Origin: Sulfuricella sp.
GTDB taxonomy: Bacteria > Pseudomonadota > Gammaproteobacteria > Burkholderiales > Sulfuricellaceae
Assembly (NCBI GenBank): GCA_028714955.1
Contig: JAQTLK010000002.1
Location: 16,070-80,069, forward strand
Length of the DNA: 64,000 nucleotides
Direction of reading: 5' to 3'
Below the pieces are notes generated by a model, which was given only the letters and a program-made list of their open reading frames with translations, did no database searches and had not been told where the DNA came from. Below are positions 1-9,979 of the stretch, in pieces (the stretch's first letter is position 1; each line of letters opens with the position of its first letter). Position numbers and translations under genes: made by a program.

Positions 1-1950
1 CTCGGAACGATCGGCGATTTCCTGGTGATGTCCTCCCAGGCCGGTTCCCGCCAGCGCTATTTCCAGCGGCATGCCACGGAATCTGGCGCGATGGGCAAGA
101 CGCGCATCCAACGTGGTGTAGGCGCTGGAGACATACTGGCTTTGCGGCACGAAGCCGGTGCCGCCGGCCATCGGGCCCATGCGCAGCAGGCTCAGGGTGC
201 TCGACCACCGGTTTCCCCAGTCCTGCAGCCAGGTCAGCGTGGCGCTGTAGGGGGAAGTCAGGCGGGTGATGGCGGCATCGTTGCAGGAGCGGTCGATCAG
301 GGTATGACTGAAGAGCAGGCGCATGCCCGGCAGGGGGCGGCTATCGAGCTGGTATTCGAACCCGCGCAGCGTGACCGGCGCAGCCAGGTTCTCATAGCGC
401 GCGGATGGCAGGATTGCGGAAAGCGCCGGGTCGGTAAACTCGGGGTGGGATACGCGGGTGATGTAATTCTCGATCCGTTCATTGAACAGACGCGCATCGA
501 GGCGTGTATTCCACGCCTGAAGCTGGCTCAGATAACCCATTTCCAGGCTGTCGATGCGCGGCGCCCGCAGGTCGGGATTGGGCAGGTAGGGCTGGACCAG
601 CAGCGTGCCGTTATACATTGCGCGCACGTCGCCATAGCGTTCGAACAAAGTGGGCTGGCGCCAGGCACGGGCATAGCCAAAGCGCAGCGTATCCCGGGGC
701 GTGAGCATCCAGTTGGCGAACAGGCGCGGCGAGAGATGGGGCGCCTCGCTGTCGAACCTTTCCGCCAGGGCGCTGAGATTGAGGTTCCACCTGGGCTGGA
801 TGCGCCACTCGGCCTGGCCGAACAGGCGCGCGAGATCGGAACCCTGGCGGGCATTTCCATAATAGAGAAAAGGCGACTCTACCTCGTCATGGCGCACCTC
901 CATGCCCCATAGGGTGCGCAGCGCATCAGACAGGGTCTGGCTGTGCTGCAGTTCCAGGTTGTCGCGCACGCTATTGCGATCGCGGTTGAGAGGCACGGCG
1001 CTGATGCCGAACAACGGCGCCGAAGCGGTCCATTCCTCGTAAGTTCGATCCTGGTTGCGGTAGTAATGCAGCAGCCATTCGTCATCGGCTGTAGCCGTAT
1101 GCCGCCATTGCAGGTGCAGGGCCGCGTTGAGGCTGTCCGAGCTGCGCTCGGCGTTGTTGTTGAAGGTCGAATCGGAATAGCCCAGTTCACGGCTGCCGCT
1201 GCTCGCTGCGAAGCGGACCATCAGTTCATCGTGGTCGCTGATACGCTGGTCGCTGCGCAAGGAGGCGATCGCCATTTTTTGCCCGTCATGCAGGCCGGCA
1301 AAGCCGTCGTCCTGCCTGACCGCCGCATTCAGTCGAATGCTTCCAGTTTCTGTCATCCCGCCCAGTTCCAGAGCCGCATCCCGGATCCTGGACGATCCTG
1401 CGCTGGCGGAGGCTTTTGTGCCGGGGTCATCGGCACTGTGGCGCGTGATGATATTGATCACGCCGAGGAAGGCATTGGCGCCGTAGGCCGCTGAGTTGGT
1501 GCCGCGCACCACTTCGATGCGCTCGATTTCATCGACTGTGACCGGCAGGGCAGTCCAGTCCACGCCATCGAAATTGCCGGGTGAATAGACGGAGCGGCCA
1601 TCCACCAGAACCTGCATCCAGGAGGGGTAATCGTTGCCCAGGCCATGGTAGGTCACCCAATGCGAATCGCCCCGCTCCTGGCCGACCTGCATGCCCGGCA
1701 CCAATCTTAACAGCCGTGGGATATCCCGGTAGCCCGTTTGCCGAATCAGTTCCCGGTCGATGACGGTCACCGCGGCCGGTGCTTCATTGAGAGGCTGGGG
1801 CAGGCGCGAAGGCGTCAGGACGATAGGCAGCGCCGTCAGGAAGTCCTGTTCATCGGCTACGGCTGCCGGCAATTCTCCAGCCAGCGCCGTATTGGCAAAA
1901 AATGGGGCGAACAGCAGGCAGAACAAAATCGGGGGGAAATATGTGCCCAA
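1..1950 (-). CDS. TonB-dependent receptor, partial (runs off the window start)
   Basis: Minus-strand frame reads ...LTPSRLPQPLNEAPAAVTVIDRELIRQTGYRDIPRLLRLVPGMQVGQERGDSHWVTYHG...VDEIERIEVVRGTNSAAYGANAFLGVINIITR, a TonB plug domain. Listed ORFs here are other frames. Start codon uncertain (TTG near 1950 or further upstream). Confidence 0.85.
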   Translation of the reverse strand, partial: MGTYFPPILFCLLFAPFFANTALAGELPAAVADEQDFLTALPIVLTPSRLPQPLNEAPAAVTVIDRELIRQTGYRDIPRLLRLVPGMQVGQERGDSHWVTYHGLGNDYPSWMQVLVDGRSVYSPGNFDGVDWTALPVTVDEIERIEVVRGTNSAAYGANAFLGVINIITRHSADDPGTKASASAGSSRIRDAALELGGMTETGSIRLNAAVRQDDGFAGLHDGQKMAIASLRSDQRISDHDELMVRFAASSGSRELGYSDSTFNNNAERSSDSLNAALHLQWRHTATADDEWLLHYYRNQDRTYEEWTASAPLFGISAVPLNRDRNSVRDNLELQHSQTLSDALRTLWGMEVRHDEVESPFLYYGNARQGSDLARLFGQAEWRIQPRWNLNLSALAERFDSEAPHLSPRLFANWMLTPRDTLRFGYARAWRQPTLFERYGDVRAMYNGTLLVQPYLPNPDLRAPRIDSLEMGYLSQLQAWNTRLDARLFNERIENYITRVSHPEFTDPALSAILPSARYENLAAPVTLRGFEYQLDSRPLPGMRLLFSHTLIDRSCNDAAITRLTSPYSATLTWLQDWGNRWSSTLSLLRMGPMAGGTGFVPQSQYVSSAYTTLDARLAHRARFRGMPLEIALAGTGLGGHHQEIADRSE

Positions 1951-2109
1951 GGGAAAATGGTCGAACAGGGGCGCTGACCGGCCAAACGAGAAAACCGGCG
2001 GCCAGGACTTTACGCCTTGATTCAAAAGTTAACGCCTTGTTTTCAGATTTTAAAAAGAGAGGGGGTAATGCAGTCGGGAATTCTTGCATGACCATGAAAA
2101 ATAAGCAAC

Positions 2110-3465
2110 TCAGGCCGCAGGCAGGTCGAGGGTGAAGGCGCTCCCTCCCAGGGGGCTGCGGGTAATGGCGATAGTGCCGTGATGAAGTTCGACAAAAGCC
2201 CTGGCCAGGCTCAAGCCCAGCCCAGAACCAGCCATGGTGCGGCTGGGGTCGAGGCGCGTGAAGCGTTCGAATACCTTTTCCCGCATGGATGCGGGGATGC
2301 CGGGTCCGCTGTCTTCCACCACCACCCTTAGCTGGCTGTCCTGCCGTTGCGCATGCAGTCTGACCTCGCACCCGGAGGGAACATACTTGAGGGCGTTGTC
2401 GAGCAGATTGGAGATGACTTGCGCAAGAAGCTGGCGGTTGCCGTAGATGAGCAAGCCATCGGCGACTTCGCCGAGCAGAACGAGGCCCTGCTCCTCGGCC
2501 GAAGGTATGTACAGTTCGAGCAGTTCATTCAGCAGCTCGGAAAAATCCACCACCGCGCGCTTTACCGGCATCCCGCCCGATTCCGCCCGGCTGATGGCGA
2601 GCAGGGAACTGAAGATGCTCTGCATTTTTTCCAGTTCGTCATGCACCCTTTGCAGCGCCGCCTGATGTGCCTCCGGGTCGCCTTGATGCAGCGCCACCTG
2701 GACTTCGGCGCGCAAACGGGTCAGCGGCGTGCGCAGGTCATGAGCGATGTTGTCGCTCACCTGGCGAATGCCTTTCACCAGCTTTTCGATCCGTTCCAGC
2801 ATCGCGTTCATGTTGCTGGCCAGCACCGAAAATTCGTCGTTGCCCATAACCGGCATGCGGCTGGACAGGTCGCCGGATTGCACGATCAGTTGCGTATGCC
2901 GGTTGAAAGCCTCGATGCGGCCGCGAAAGCGCCATACCAGCCAGTATCCGAGGGCCAGTCCGAACAGGGTCACCATCCCGGCCGTCACCAGGAAAGTCTG
3001 CCGGAAGTTGGCGATCAGGCCCAGCGCCGGCTCCATGCTGGAAGCCACGAAACCAGTCATTTCCTTCCCCACGGGAAATGAAATCACCCGTACCGTGTGC
3101 TTCCGGTTATCGCTGGTCTCCAGTCTTGCCTGCTGTATGCCGGAAAACGGGGCTGCCATGGGTATCGCGATGCCGCCCGCCTGGTAGGTGATCCGGTTTT
3201 GCGGATCCAGAATGCGGAAGGCATGAGACTCGCTGCCCTCGCTCTCGATTTCATTCTGGATCGCGCGATACAACCCGGCCTTGCCGTCTTCGCGGTAGCT
3301 CGCCTGTAGCAGCTTGACCTCTTCCGCCAGGGACTTGTCTATCTCGCGTGTCAGCGTGGCGGCAAGCTGATAATCGAGGAAAAAGAACAGCAGGGCCGCG
3401 CCGCCCATGAAAGTGAGCAGCAGGCCCAAGGCCAGGCGTAAAGGCGCGGAGTCGCTGAGCTTCAT
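2110..3465 (-). CDS. Two-component sensor histidine kinase with HAMP domain
   Basis: Starts MKLSDSAPLRLALGLLL; HAMP region; HDLRTPLTRLRAEVQ H-box; GSGLGLSLARAFVELHHG ATPase box. Overlaps the response regulator by 4 nt. Confidence 0.9.
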   Translation of the reverse strand: MKLSDSAPLRLALGLLLTFMGGAALLFFFLDYQLAATLTREIDKSLAEEVKLLQASYREDGKAGLYRAIQNEIESEGSESHAFRILDPQNRITYQAGGIAIPMAAPFSGIQQARLETSDNRKHTVRVISFPVGKEMTGFVASSMEPALGLIANFRQTFLVTAGMVTLFGLALGYWLVWRFRGRIEAFNRHTQLIVQSGDLSSRMPVMGNDEFSVLASNMNAMLERIEKLVKGIRQVSDNIAHDLRTPLTRLRAEVQVALHQGDPEAHQAALQRVHDELEKMQSIFSSLLAISRAESGGMPVKRAVVDFSELLNELLELYIPSAEEQGLVLLGEVADGLLIYGNRQLLAQVISNLLDNALKYVPSGCEVRLHAQRQDSQLRVVVEDSGPGIPASMREKVFERFTRLDPSRTMAGSGLGLSLARAFVELHHGTIAITRSPLGGSAFTLDLPAA

Positions 3466-4154
3466 CCTCCCGGTCGCATCATGTAACCTTCGCCGCGTAT
3501 GGTATGCAGCAGGGGCAGCGGAAAACACTTGTCGACCTGATGGCGCAAGCGGCTGATATGCACATCCACCACGTTGGTCTGGGGGTCGAAATAATAGTCC
3601 CACACGTTTTCCAGCAGCATGGTACGGGTCACGACCTGGCCGGCATGGCGCATGAGGTATTCGAGCAAACGGAATTCGCGTGGCTTGAGGACGATTTCCT
3701 GTCCGGCACGGGTCACCTTGCGCGTGAGCAGGTCCACTTTCAGGTCGGCCACCTCCAGCGTTGTTTCCGTTCCCGGCATGGCACGCGCACGGCGCAACAG
3801 GGCCTCGATGCGCGCCTGCAGTTCGCTGAAGGCATAAGGTTTCACCAGATAGTCGTCGCCGCCGGCGCGCAGGCCTTCGACGCGCTCGTCCACCTCGCCC
3901 AGCGCACTCAGAATCAGCGCCGGGACATGCAGGCCCTCCTCGCGCAAGGTGCGCAGCATGGACAGGCCATCGAGCCCGGGCAGCATGATATCCACGAGCC
4001 ACAGGTCAAAGCCGCCATTTCGCGCTTTTTCCAGTCCTTCCTGTCCATCGCGCGCAATTTCAGACTCGTAGCCCAAACCGCTCAGTCCTTGCTGCAACAG
4101 GACAGCTGCGGCGGAATCGTCTTCAACAATGAGAATTTTCACGGGAAACCACAC
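3462..4154 (-). CDS. OmpR/PhoB-family response regulator
   Basis: KILIVEDDSAAAVLLQQGL receiver; DIMLPGLDG; winged-helix VVDVHISRLRHQVD...IRGEGYMM. Confidence 0.93.
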   Translation of the reverse strand: MWFPVKILIVEDDSAAAVLLQQGLSGLGYESEIARDGQEGLEKARNGGFDLWLVDIMLPGLDGLSMLRTLREEGLHVPALILSALGEVDERVEGLRAGGDDYLVKPYAFSELQARIEALLRRARAMPGTETTLEVADLKVDLLTRKVTRAGQEIVLKPREFRLLEYLMRHAGQVVTRTMLLENVWDYYFDPQTNVVDVHISRLRHQVDKCFPLPLLHTIRGEGYMMRPGG

Positions 4155-4181
4155 AGAGAGAAAAAAGGCGATTGAATCATA

Positions 4182-4226
4182 AGGGCTCGTAAATGAATAA
4201 GTCTAACTTATTCATTTACGAGCCCT
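4182..4226. repeat. Perfect 21-bp inverted repeat with 3-nt loop
   Basis: agggctcgtaaatgaataagt-cta-acttattcatttacgagccct, located between the divergent response regulator and a small ORF. Confidence 0.95.
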
Positions 4227-4315
4227 AAGTCAATTATTGCCCGAGAATAATGAACAAATGTTAATTTCGGTTTTCCAATCAGTGTGCTACATTGACAGAA
4301 CTGCATGGAGGAATC

Positions 4316-4492
4316 ATGGACAGAAGCACCAGCCTCCCCACTTATGAAGTCGAATTCATCCCCCTGGAGCGGCGGCTCAGGGAGGACCGCCGCAAGCATT
4401 CGATGCGCGGCTATAGCGGCCCGGAACGGCGCCAGCGTTGCGACAGGCGCGGCAGCGAGCCGGCAGCGGCGATGCCGCGCCAGCAGGCATAA
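4316..4492 (+). CDS. Small basic hypothetical protein with ERR/DRR motifs
   Basis: MDRSTSLPTYEVEFIPLERRLREDRRKHSMRGYSGPERRQRCDRRGSEPAAAMPRQQA; intergenic position and plausible start. Confidence 0.55.
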   Translation: MDRSTSLPTYEVEFIPLERRLREDRRKHSMRGYSGPERRQRCDRRGSEPAAAMPRQQA

Positions 4493-4495
4493 TAC

Positions 4496-5533
4496 TCAGG
4501 CCACCTTTACCCTGGCTTCTCCCGCCACCAAGCGTCCGATTTCGCGGGCATGGTCAAACCCCTGCTGGCGGAACAAATCCAGCACATCTTCGACTACTTC
4601 TGGCGCGCATGCGACCAGCAGCCCTCCACTGGTTTGCGGGTCACACAACAGATTTTTCTGCCATTCCGCCATGTCTTCCGGCAGGTCCACTTCGTGGCCG
4701 TAGCTCGCCCAGTTGCGTCCTGAGGCGCCCGGCGCATAGCCTTGTCTGGCCAGTTCCAGCGCCGCCGGCAGGAGCGGCAATTTGTCGAATTCGAGCACCG
4801 CGCCCAGACGCGAACCGCGACAAATCTCCAGCAGATGCCCCAGCAAGGCAAAGCCGGTGACGTCAGTCAGCGCATGGACGCCGTGCATGTGAGCCAGCAC
4901 CGCGCCGGGCGTATTGAGCTGGGTGGTGCTCTCCAGCATCTGGCGATAGCCTTCCTGCGACAACTTGCCCTTCTTGAGCGCTGCGCTCATGATGCCGATG
5001 CCCAGTCCCTTGCCCAGGATCAGCGTATCTCCGGCCTTGGCGCCGATGTTGCGTTTCACCCTGTCGGGATGCACGATACCAAGCGCCACCAGGCCGTAAA
5101 TCGGCTCGGGCGAATCGATGGAATGCCCGCCCGCGATGGGAATCCCCACTGCGGCGCAGACCGATTCGCCGCCCGCCAGGATGTCGCGGATAACCTGCGC
5201 GGGAAGCTTGCCGATGGGCATGCCCACAATCGCCAGCGCCATGATGGGCTGCGCGCCCATGGCGTAAATATCGGACAATGCGTTGGTGGCAGCGATGCGG
5301 CCGAAATCCACCGGATCGTCGACGATGGGCATGAAGAAATCGGTGGTGGCGACGATGGCCTGATTGTCGTTGAGGCGGTACACCGCCGCATCGTCGCCGG
5401 TCTCGGTTCCCACCATCAGGTCGGGGTGAACCAGCCGTCCGGGCATGCTGGCCAGGATTTCGTTCAGCATGGCCGGCGCAATTTTGCAGCCGCAACCGCC
5501 GCCATGAGAAAACGCTGTTAGTTTGATGTCCAT
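4496..5533 (-). CDS. selD: Selenide, water dikinase
   Basis: MDIKLTAFSHGGGCGCKIAP...TGDDAAVYRLND...ATTDFFMPIVDDP; SelD N-terminal GGGCGCK motif. Confidence 0.95.
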   Translation of the reverse strand: MDIKLTAFSHGGGCGCKIAPAMLNEILASMPGRLVHPDLMVGTETGDDAAVYRLNDNQAIVATTDFFMPIVDDPVDFGRIAATNALSDIYAMGAQPIMALAIVGMPIGKLPAQVIRDILAGGESVCAAVGIPIAGGHSIDSPEPIYGLVALGIVHPDRVKRNIGAKAGDTLILGKGLGIGIMSAALKKGKLSQEGYRQMLESTTQLNTPGAVLAHMHGVHALTDVTGFALLGHLLEICRGSRLGAVLEFDKLPLLPAALELARQGYAPGASGRNWASYGHEVDLPEDMAEWQKNLLCDPQTSGGLLVACAPEVVEDVLDLFRQQGFDHAREIGRLVAGEARVKVA

Positions 5534-5667
5534 AAGGGAAATACTCTGAATCCGGGTATAGTTTTGAGTTTTAGCAAAGCGTTTCAGTGCAGACTAACAT
5601 GCGCAGCATGTCATGTCGGAGCTAAAATTCGGTAAGTCTGATCGTCATCTTTTCTGGATTTGGTAAA

Positions 5668-6717
5668 TTGCTGAAAGCCGTAAACGTAGCACAGATGGCC
5701 GGGTTTGACGATATCATCGACGTTCGCTCGCCTGCGGAATTCGCCGAGGATCACATCCCTGGCGCGCTCAACTTTCCTGTCCTGAACGATGAAGAACGCG
5801 CCCGCATCGGCACGATGTACAAGCAGGTCTCGCCGTTTGATGCAAAAAAAGCCGGGGCCGCCTTGGTGTCGCGCAACATCGCTCTGCATCTGGAGCAGGG
5901 GCTGGCCGCCAGGCCAAAAAGCTGGAAACCGCTGGTCTATTGCTGGCGCGGCGGCCAGCGCAGTGGCTCGATGGCGCACGTGCTGGCGCAGGTCGGCTGG
6001 TACACGGGGCAACTGGAGGGCGGCTACAAGGCTTACCGCAAAAAGGTCCTGCAAGACTTGGCGGCCCTGCCTGCCCGCTTTCGCTGGCGCGTGGTATGCG
6101 GCGCGACCGGTTCGGGCAAAAGCCGTTTGCTGCAGGCCCTGCAGACAGCCGGCGCGCAGGTGCTGGACCTCGAGGATCTCGCCAACCATCGCGGTTCTTT
6201 GCTGGGCAACATTCCCGACGTGCCGCAGCCATCGCAAAAATATTTTGAAAGCCTGATCCGGGCCAGGCTGTGCAGCTTCAACCCGGCACTGCCGGTGTAT
6301 GCCGAAGCCGAAAGCAGGAAAATCGGCCAGGCGAGGGTGCCGGACGCGCTCATCGAAACCATGTGGCAAGGACAATGCATCCGCATCGAGGCCGCCACCG
6401 CGCAGCGGGTCGTGCTGTTGAAAGAGGACTATCGGCATTTTCTTGCCGCCCCGGCTTTTCTGGGGGAGAAGCTGGGCCTTCTCGCCGAACTTCACGGCAG
6501 GACGCGCATCGCCCGCTGGCAGGAAATGGCGTTGCGGGGCGAATGGGACGCGCTGGTGAGCGAACTGCTGGAACAGCACTACGATCCTGCCTACAGCAGG
6601 TCGACCCTCAAACACTATCCTCATTACGCGCAAGGCATGGTGCTGCAGCCGCGCGACCTGGGCGCAACCGCCATACGGGAATTGGCGCGTGAAATTCTGG
6701 CCGGTCAGGAAAATTGA
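5668..6717 (+). CDS. mnmH: tRNA 2-selenouridine synthase
   Basis: Rhodanese domain DDIIDVRSPAEFAEDHIPGALNFPVLND, then P-loop GATGSGKSRLLQAL; divergent from selD. Confidence 0.93.
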   Translation: MLKAVNVAQMAGFDDIIDVRSPAEFAEDHIPGALNFPVLNDEERARIGTMYKQVSPFDAKKAGAALVSRNIALHLEQGLAARPKSWKPLVYCWRGGQRSGSMAHVLAQVGWYTGQLEGGYKAYRKKVLQDLAALPARFRWRVVCGATGSGKSRLLQALQTAGAQVLDLEDLANHRGSLLGNIPDVPQPSQKYFESLIRARLCSFNPALPVYAEAESRKIGQARVPDALIETMWQGQCIRIEAATAQRVVLLKEDYRHFLAAPAFLGEKLGLLAELHGRTRIARWQEMALRGEWDALVSELLEQHYDPAYSRSTLKHYPHYAQGMVLQPRDLGATAIRELAREILAGQEN

Positions 6718-6813
6718 TCTGGATTATTTTAGCCGCGGTAAAAAGATGCTAGGCTGTTTCTGCCGTGTGCAAAAAAGCCAGCACGGCCTTTTCCCATCAA
6801 AATCAAGTCAGGA

Positions 6814-7266
6814 GTGTCGTACACCATGATCACAACCTGGATTCTTGTCGCAAACGCCAGCAACGCCCGCCTTTACGCCAATCATGGCGCAAAGAAGGGC
6901 ATGCAGCTGGTGAAAGAACTGTTCCACCCGGAAAGCCGGGAAAAAGCCTCCAACCTCGTCGCCGACCGCCCCGGGCACAACGCCGGCGCCGGTAATGGGC
7001 ACGGTTCTTTTGTCCCGGCCAGCGATCCCAAGCACAATGAAGCCGAGCGCTTCGCCCAGCAACTTGCGCGGGAACTCGACCATGGCCGCACCGCCAATAT
7101 CTACCAGCGCGCCATTCTTGTAGCGGCCCCGGCATTCATGGGCTTGCTCAAGGGCAATCTCGACAGCCAGGTCAGCCGGCTGGTGAGCGAGAGCGTGGAA
7201 AAAGACTATACCAAGGCCACTGAAAAAGAGCTGGCCGGACACCTGGAAAACCTCATTTTCCTCTGA
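6814..7266 (+). CDS. Host attachment protein family (AtsE-like)
   Basis: TWILVANASNARLY...RFAQQLARELDHGRTANIYQRAILVAAPAFMGLLK typical of this family. Confidence 0.8.
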   Translation: MSYTMITTWILVANASNARLYANHGAKKGMQLVKELFHPESREKASNLVADRPGHNAGAGNGHGSFVPASDPKHNEAERFAQQLARELDHGRTANIYQRAILVAAPAFMGLLKGNLDSQVSRLVSESVEKDYTKATEKELAGHLENLIFL

Positions 7267-7276
7267 CGCCGCCTGA

Positions 7277-7810
7277 TCAGCGCAAAGTCCAGCGGCCTAT
7301 GGCTTCATAGGTCGCCCCTTCCTCCCGCGTGACCGAGTGCACCAGCACAAATTCACTGGCGGCCCATTCGATGGATTCAAATGCCGGCCATTTCGCTTCC
7401 TCGCAGCGCGCATTGCGCAACAGCGTGACGTGAGGCGCATAAGTGGGGCGTTCATCAAAAGCGAAAGCGGCAGCGCGCAGCCCGTCCTGCAACTGGTTCA
7501 CCAGCGCCAGCAACGGATCGGGCACGACGTCCGGCGCCGCCCAGGCCACCCGGTTGTGGCGCCACCAGCCAAGCCGGCTCAGGGTCATGACGAAAGGCGG
7601 CGCCGCAACACCATTTCCCACTGCCCGCAAGGCGTCGATCCTGGCTATTTCCACATTGCCGAGGAACACCAGCGTGAGATGGATGTTGTTGCGCCGCATC
7701 TGTCGCCCGCCACAGGTATCGCGCAGCTTGCGGCCCACCCCGTCGAGCGCGCCGCACACCGCCTCATCCGGCCACAAGGCGAAAAACAGTCGCGCCTCCT
7801 CACCCCCCAC
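7277..7810 (-). CDS. thpR: RNA 2',3'-cyclic phosphodiesterase
   Basis: RLFFALWPDEAV...NIHLTLVFLGNV...YAPHVTLLR: two HxTx motifs of the LigT/2H family. GTG start. Confidence 0.88.
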   Translation of the reverse strand: MGGEEARLFFALWPDEAVCGALDGVGRKLRDTCGGRQMRRNNIHLTLVFLGNVEIARIDALRAVGNGVAAPPFVMTLSRLGWWRHNRVAWAAPDVVPDPLLALVNQLQDGLRAAAFAFDERPTYAPHVTLLRNARCEEAKWPAFESIEWAASEFVLVHSVTREEGATYEAIGRWTLR

Positions 7811-7815
7811 GCAAA

Positions 7816-8289
7816 TCACACCTCTCGCAGCAGACAGATGGCCTGCGCCGCAATGCCCTCGCCGCGCCCGGTAAAGCCAAGCTTTTCCGTCGTGGTCGCC
7901 TTGACGTTGACGCAATCGCCAGCCACGCCCAAGTCAGCGGCGATGTTGGCTTCCATCTGAGGGATATGGGGTGCCATCCTGGGTGCCTGGGCGATAAGGG
8001 TGGCGTCCACGTTGACCACATGGAAACCCTTGAGCGCCACCAGGCGCATGGTCTCGCGCAACAGGCGCCGGCTGTCGATGCCCTTGAAACGGGGATCCGA
8101 ATCCGGGAAATGGCGCCCGATATCGCCCAGCCCGGCAGCGCCCAGCAACGCATCACAAATGGCATGCAGCAGCACGTCCGCGTCGGAATGCCCGGCCAGC
8201 CCGAGGTGATAGGAAATATCGACCCCGCCGATAATCAGCTTGCGCCCTTCCACCAGGGCATGCACATCCAGCCCTTGACCGATTCTCAT
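7816..8289 (-). CDS. ispF: 2-C-methyl-D-erythritol 2,4-cyclodiphosphate synthase
   Basis: [12 protein letters not shown]...[34 protein letters not shown]. Confidence 0.96.
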   Translation of the reverse strand: MRIGQGLDVHALVEGRKLIIGGVDISYHLGLAGHSDADVLLHAICDALLGAAGLGDIGRHFPDSDPRFKGIDSRRLLRETMRLVALKGFHVVNVDATLIAQAPRMAPHIPQMEANIAADLGVAGDCVNVKATTTEKLGFTGRGEGIAAQAICLLREV

Positions 8290-8981
8290 GATTCCTCCTG
8301 TTGCAGCAACAGTGATGCGATTTCCAGATCTTGCGCGTAAGTCACCTTGAAGTTGCGGCTGTCGCCCTGGATCAGCCTGGGTTTCAGCCCCAGTTGCTCC
8401 ATCGCCTGCGCTTCGTCGGTGGGAACATGGCTGCCGGGCAGGGACAGCGCATCGAGCAGGGGGCCATGGCGGAACATCTGCGGCGTCTGCGCCTGCCACA
8501 GGCCGGCACGCGGTTCGGTATGGGCGACGCGATTTTCGATGTCGGCGCGTTTGAGCGTATCCGCTACCGGCACGGCGAGCAGGCCGCCTATCGGGTCGCC
8601 ACCGCCTTCGGCAATCAGCCGTTGCAGCGCCGCGTCGCTCAGGCAGGGGCGGGCGGCATCATGCACCAGCACCCAGTCGCCGGCGTCCACGTCGTCCTGG
8701 ATCGCCCTGAGCCCATTGCGCACGCTCTCGAAACGTTCCGCCCCACCGCAAAACAGCGGCACCAGGGTCGGCGCGAAGGCTTCCCAGTCATATTGCCCCC
8801 AGCGTTCATCGTCCGGCGCCAGAACCACATATACCCGCTCGATCTCCTTGCAGCCGCACAGGCGGGCAATGGCGTAGTAAATCAGCGGGCGTCCCAGCAC
8901 TTCGAGGTACTGCTTCGGCGTCGGCGCTCCCATGCGGGAGCCCCAGCCGGCAGCGGGAATCAAAGCATAAAAACTTGGCAT
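8286..8981 (-). CDS. ispD: 2-C-methyl-D-erythritol 4-phosphate cytidylyltransferase
   Basis: [38 protein letters not shown]; overlaps ispF. Confidence 0.95.
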   Translation of the reverse strand: MPSFYALIPAAGWGSRMGAPTPKQYLEVLGRPLIYYAIARLCGCKEIERVYVVLAPDDERWGQYDWEAFAPTLVPLFCGGAERFESVRNGLRAIQDDVDAGDWVLVHDAARPCLSDAALQRLIAEGGGDPIGGLLAVPVADTLKRADIENRVAHTEPRAGLWQAQTPQMFRHGPLLDALSLPGSHVPTDEAQAMEQLGLKPRLIQGDSRNFKVTYAQDLEIASLLLQQEES

Positions 8982-9099
8982 GTCATGAACCTGCAATCGA
9001 ACGTGGTTTATCAATTGAAACAAATTCTGGCGGGAGTATGATTGATGTAATGTCAGACATCCCCATTTTATCGTCAAGTTATTGAAGAAGGGGGGCATC

Positions 9100-9933
9100 A
9101 TGAATCAAATCCGTCCCGCCGCTGTTGCCGGCGCTTTTTACCCTGGTGAAAGCGCCGTTCTGATGCATGATGTGAAAGCCATGCTGGCCGTGGCGCAAGC
9201 GCATCATCCTGCCGTCGGCATGGCGCCGCCCAAGGCGCTGATTGTACCCCACGCCGGCTATATCTATTCCGGTCCCATCGCCGCCAGCGCGTATGCCCAA
9301 CTGATTCCGGCCAGTGCCAGAATCAAGCGCGTCATATTGCTCGGGCCGGTGCATCGCGTGCCGGTGCGCGGCCTTGCCCTGCCCGGCAACATCGACAGCT
9401 TCGAAACGCCGCTCGGCATCGTGCCGCTAGACAAAAAGGCCATGGCTTCGATCGCCGGCCTGCCGCAAGTAGTGGACAGCCTGCCCGCCCATGCCTGGGA
9501 ACATTCGCTCGAAGTCCAGTTGCCATTCCTGCAGCAGGTCCTCGACGATTTCAGCCTGGTGCCACTGGCGGTGGGCGACGCCAGCCCGCACGAAGTGGCG
9601 CAGGTGCTGGAACAGCTCTGGGGTGGCGAGGAAACCCTCATTGTCATCAGCTCCGATCTTTCCCATTACCTTCCCTATGATGTTGCCAAGCGGGTGGATC
9701 ATGCCACGGCCCAGGCCATCCTGGCGCTGGACGCCCCCGTCAGCCACGAGCAGGCATGCGGCGGCACGCCGGTCAGCGGCTTGCTGCTGGCGGCGCAGCA
9801 CCACCACCTGACACCGCAACTGCTGGACCTGCGCAACTCCGGCGACACCGCGGGCGACCGCGATCGGGTGGTGGGCTATGGCGCATTCGCTTTTTTTGAG
9901 AGCCGCGGCCATGCCACCCCCCTTCGCCACTAA
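9100..9933 (+). CDS. amrB: AmmeMemoRadiSam system protein B (MEMO1 family)
   Basis: RPAAVAGAFYPGE...VPHAGYIYSGPIAASAY...ISSDLSHYLPYDVA. Confidence 0.92.
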   Translation: MNQIRPAAVAGAFYPGESAVLMHDVKAMLAVAQAHHPAVGMAPPKALIVPHAGYIYSGPIAASAYAQLIPASARIKRVILLGPVHRVPVRGLALPGNIDSFETPLGIVPLDKKAMASIAGLPQVVDSLPAHAWEHSLEVQLPFLQQVLDDFSLVPLAVGDASPHEVAQVLEQLWGGEETLIVISSDLSHYLPYDVAKRVDHATAQAILALDAPVSHEQACGGTPVSGLLLAAQHHHLTPQLLDLRNSGDTAGDRDRVVGYGAFAFFESRGHATPLRH

Positions 9934-9939
9934 CCCTCC

Positions 9940-9978
9940 CGGCCCTCATCCCAACCTTCTCCCTGAGGGAGAAGGGGC
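9940..9978. repeat. REP-like palindromic repeat (ccctcatcccaaccttctccctgagggagaagg)
   Basis: cttctccctgagggagaag dyad; related sequences at about 16957-17010 and 53476-53525. Confidence 0.75.
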
Positions 9979-9979
9979 A

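Noticed and set aside
25-912. 295-aa plus-strand ORF
   Set aside because: Antisense to the TonB receptor; low-complexity composition of a shadow frame in GC-rich DNA.
4496-6717. Selenoprotein (UGA recoding) evidence near selD
   Set aside because: selD pairs with mnmH here; no in-frame TGA extension or selenocysteine machinery was seen in the window.
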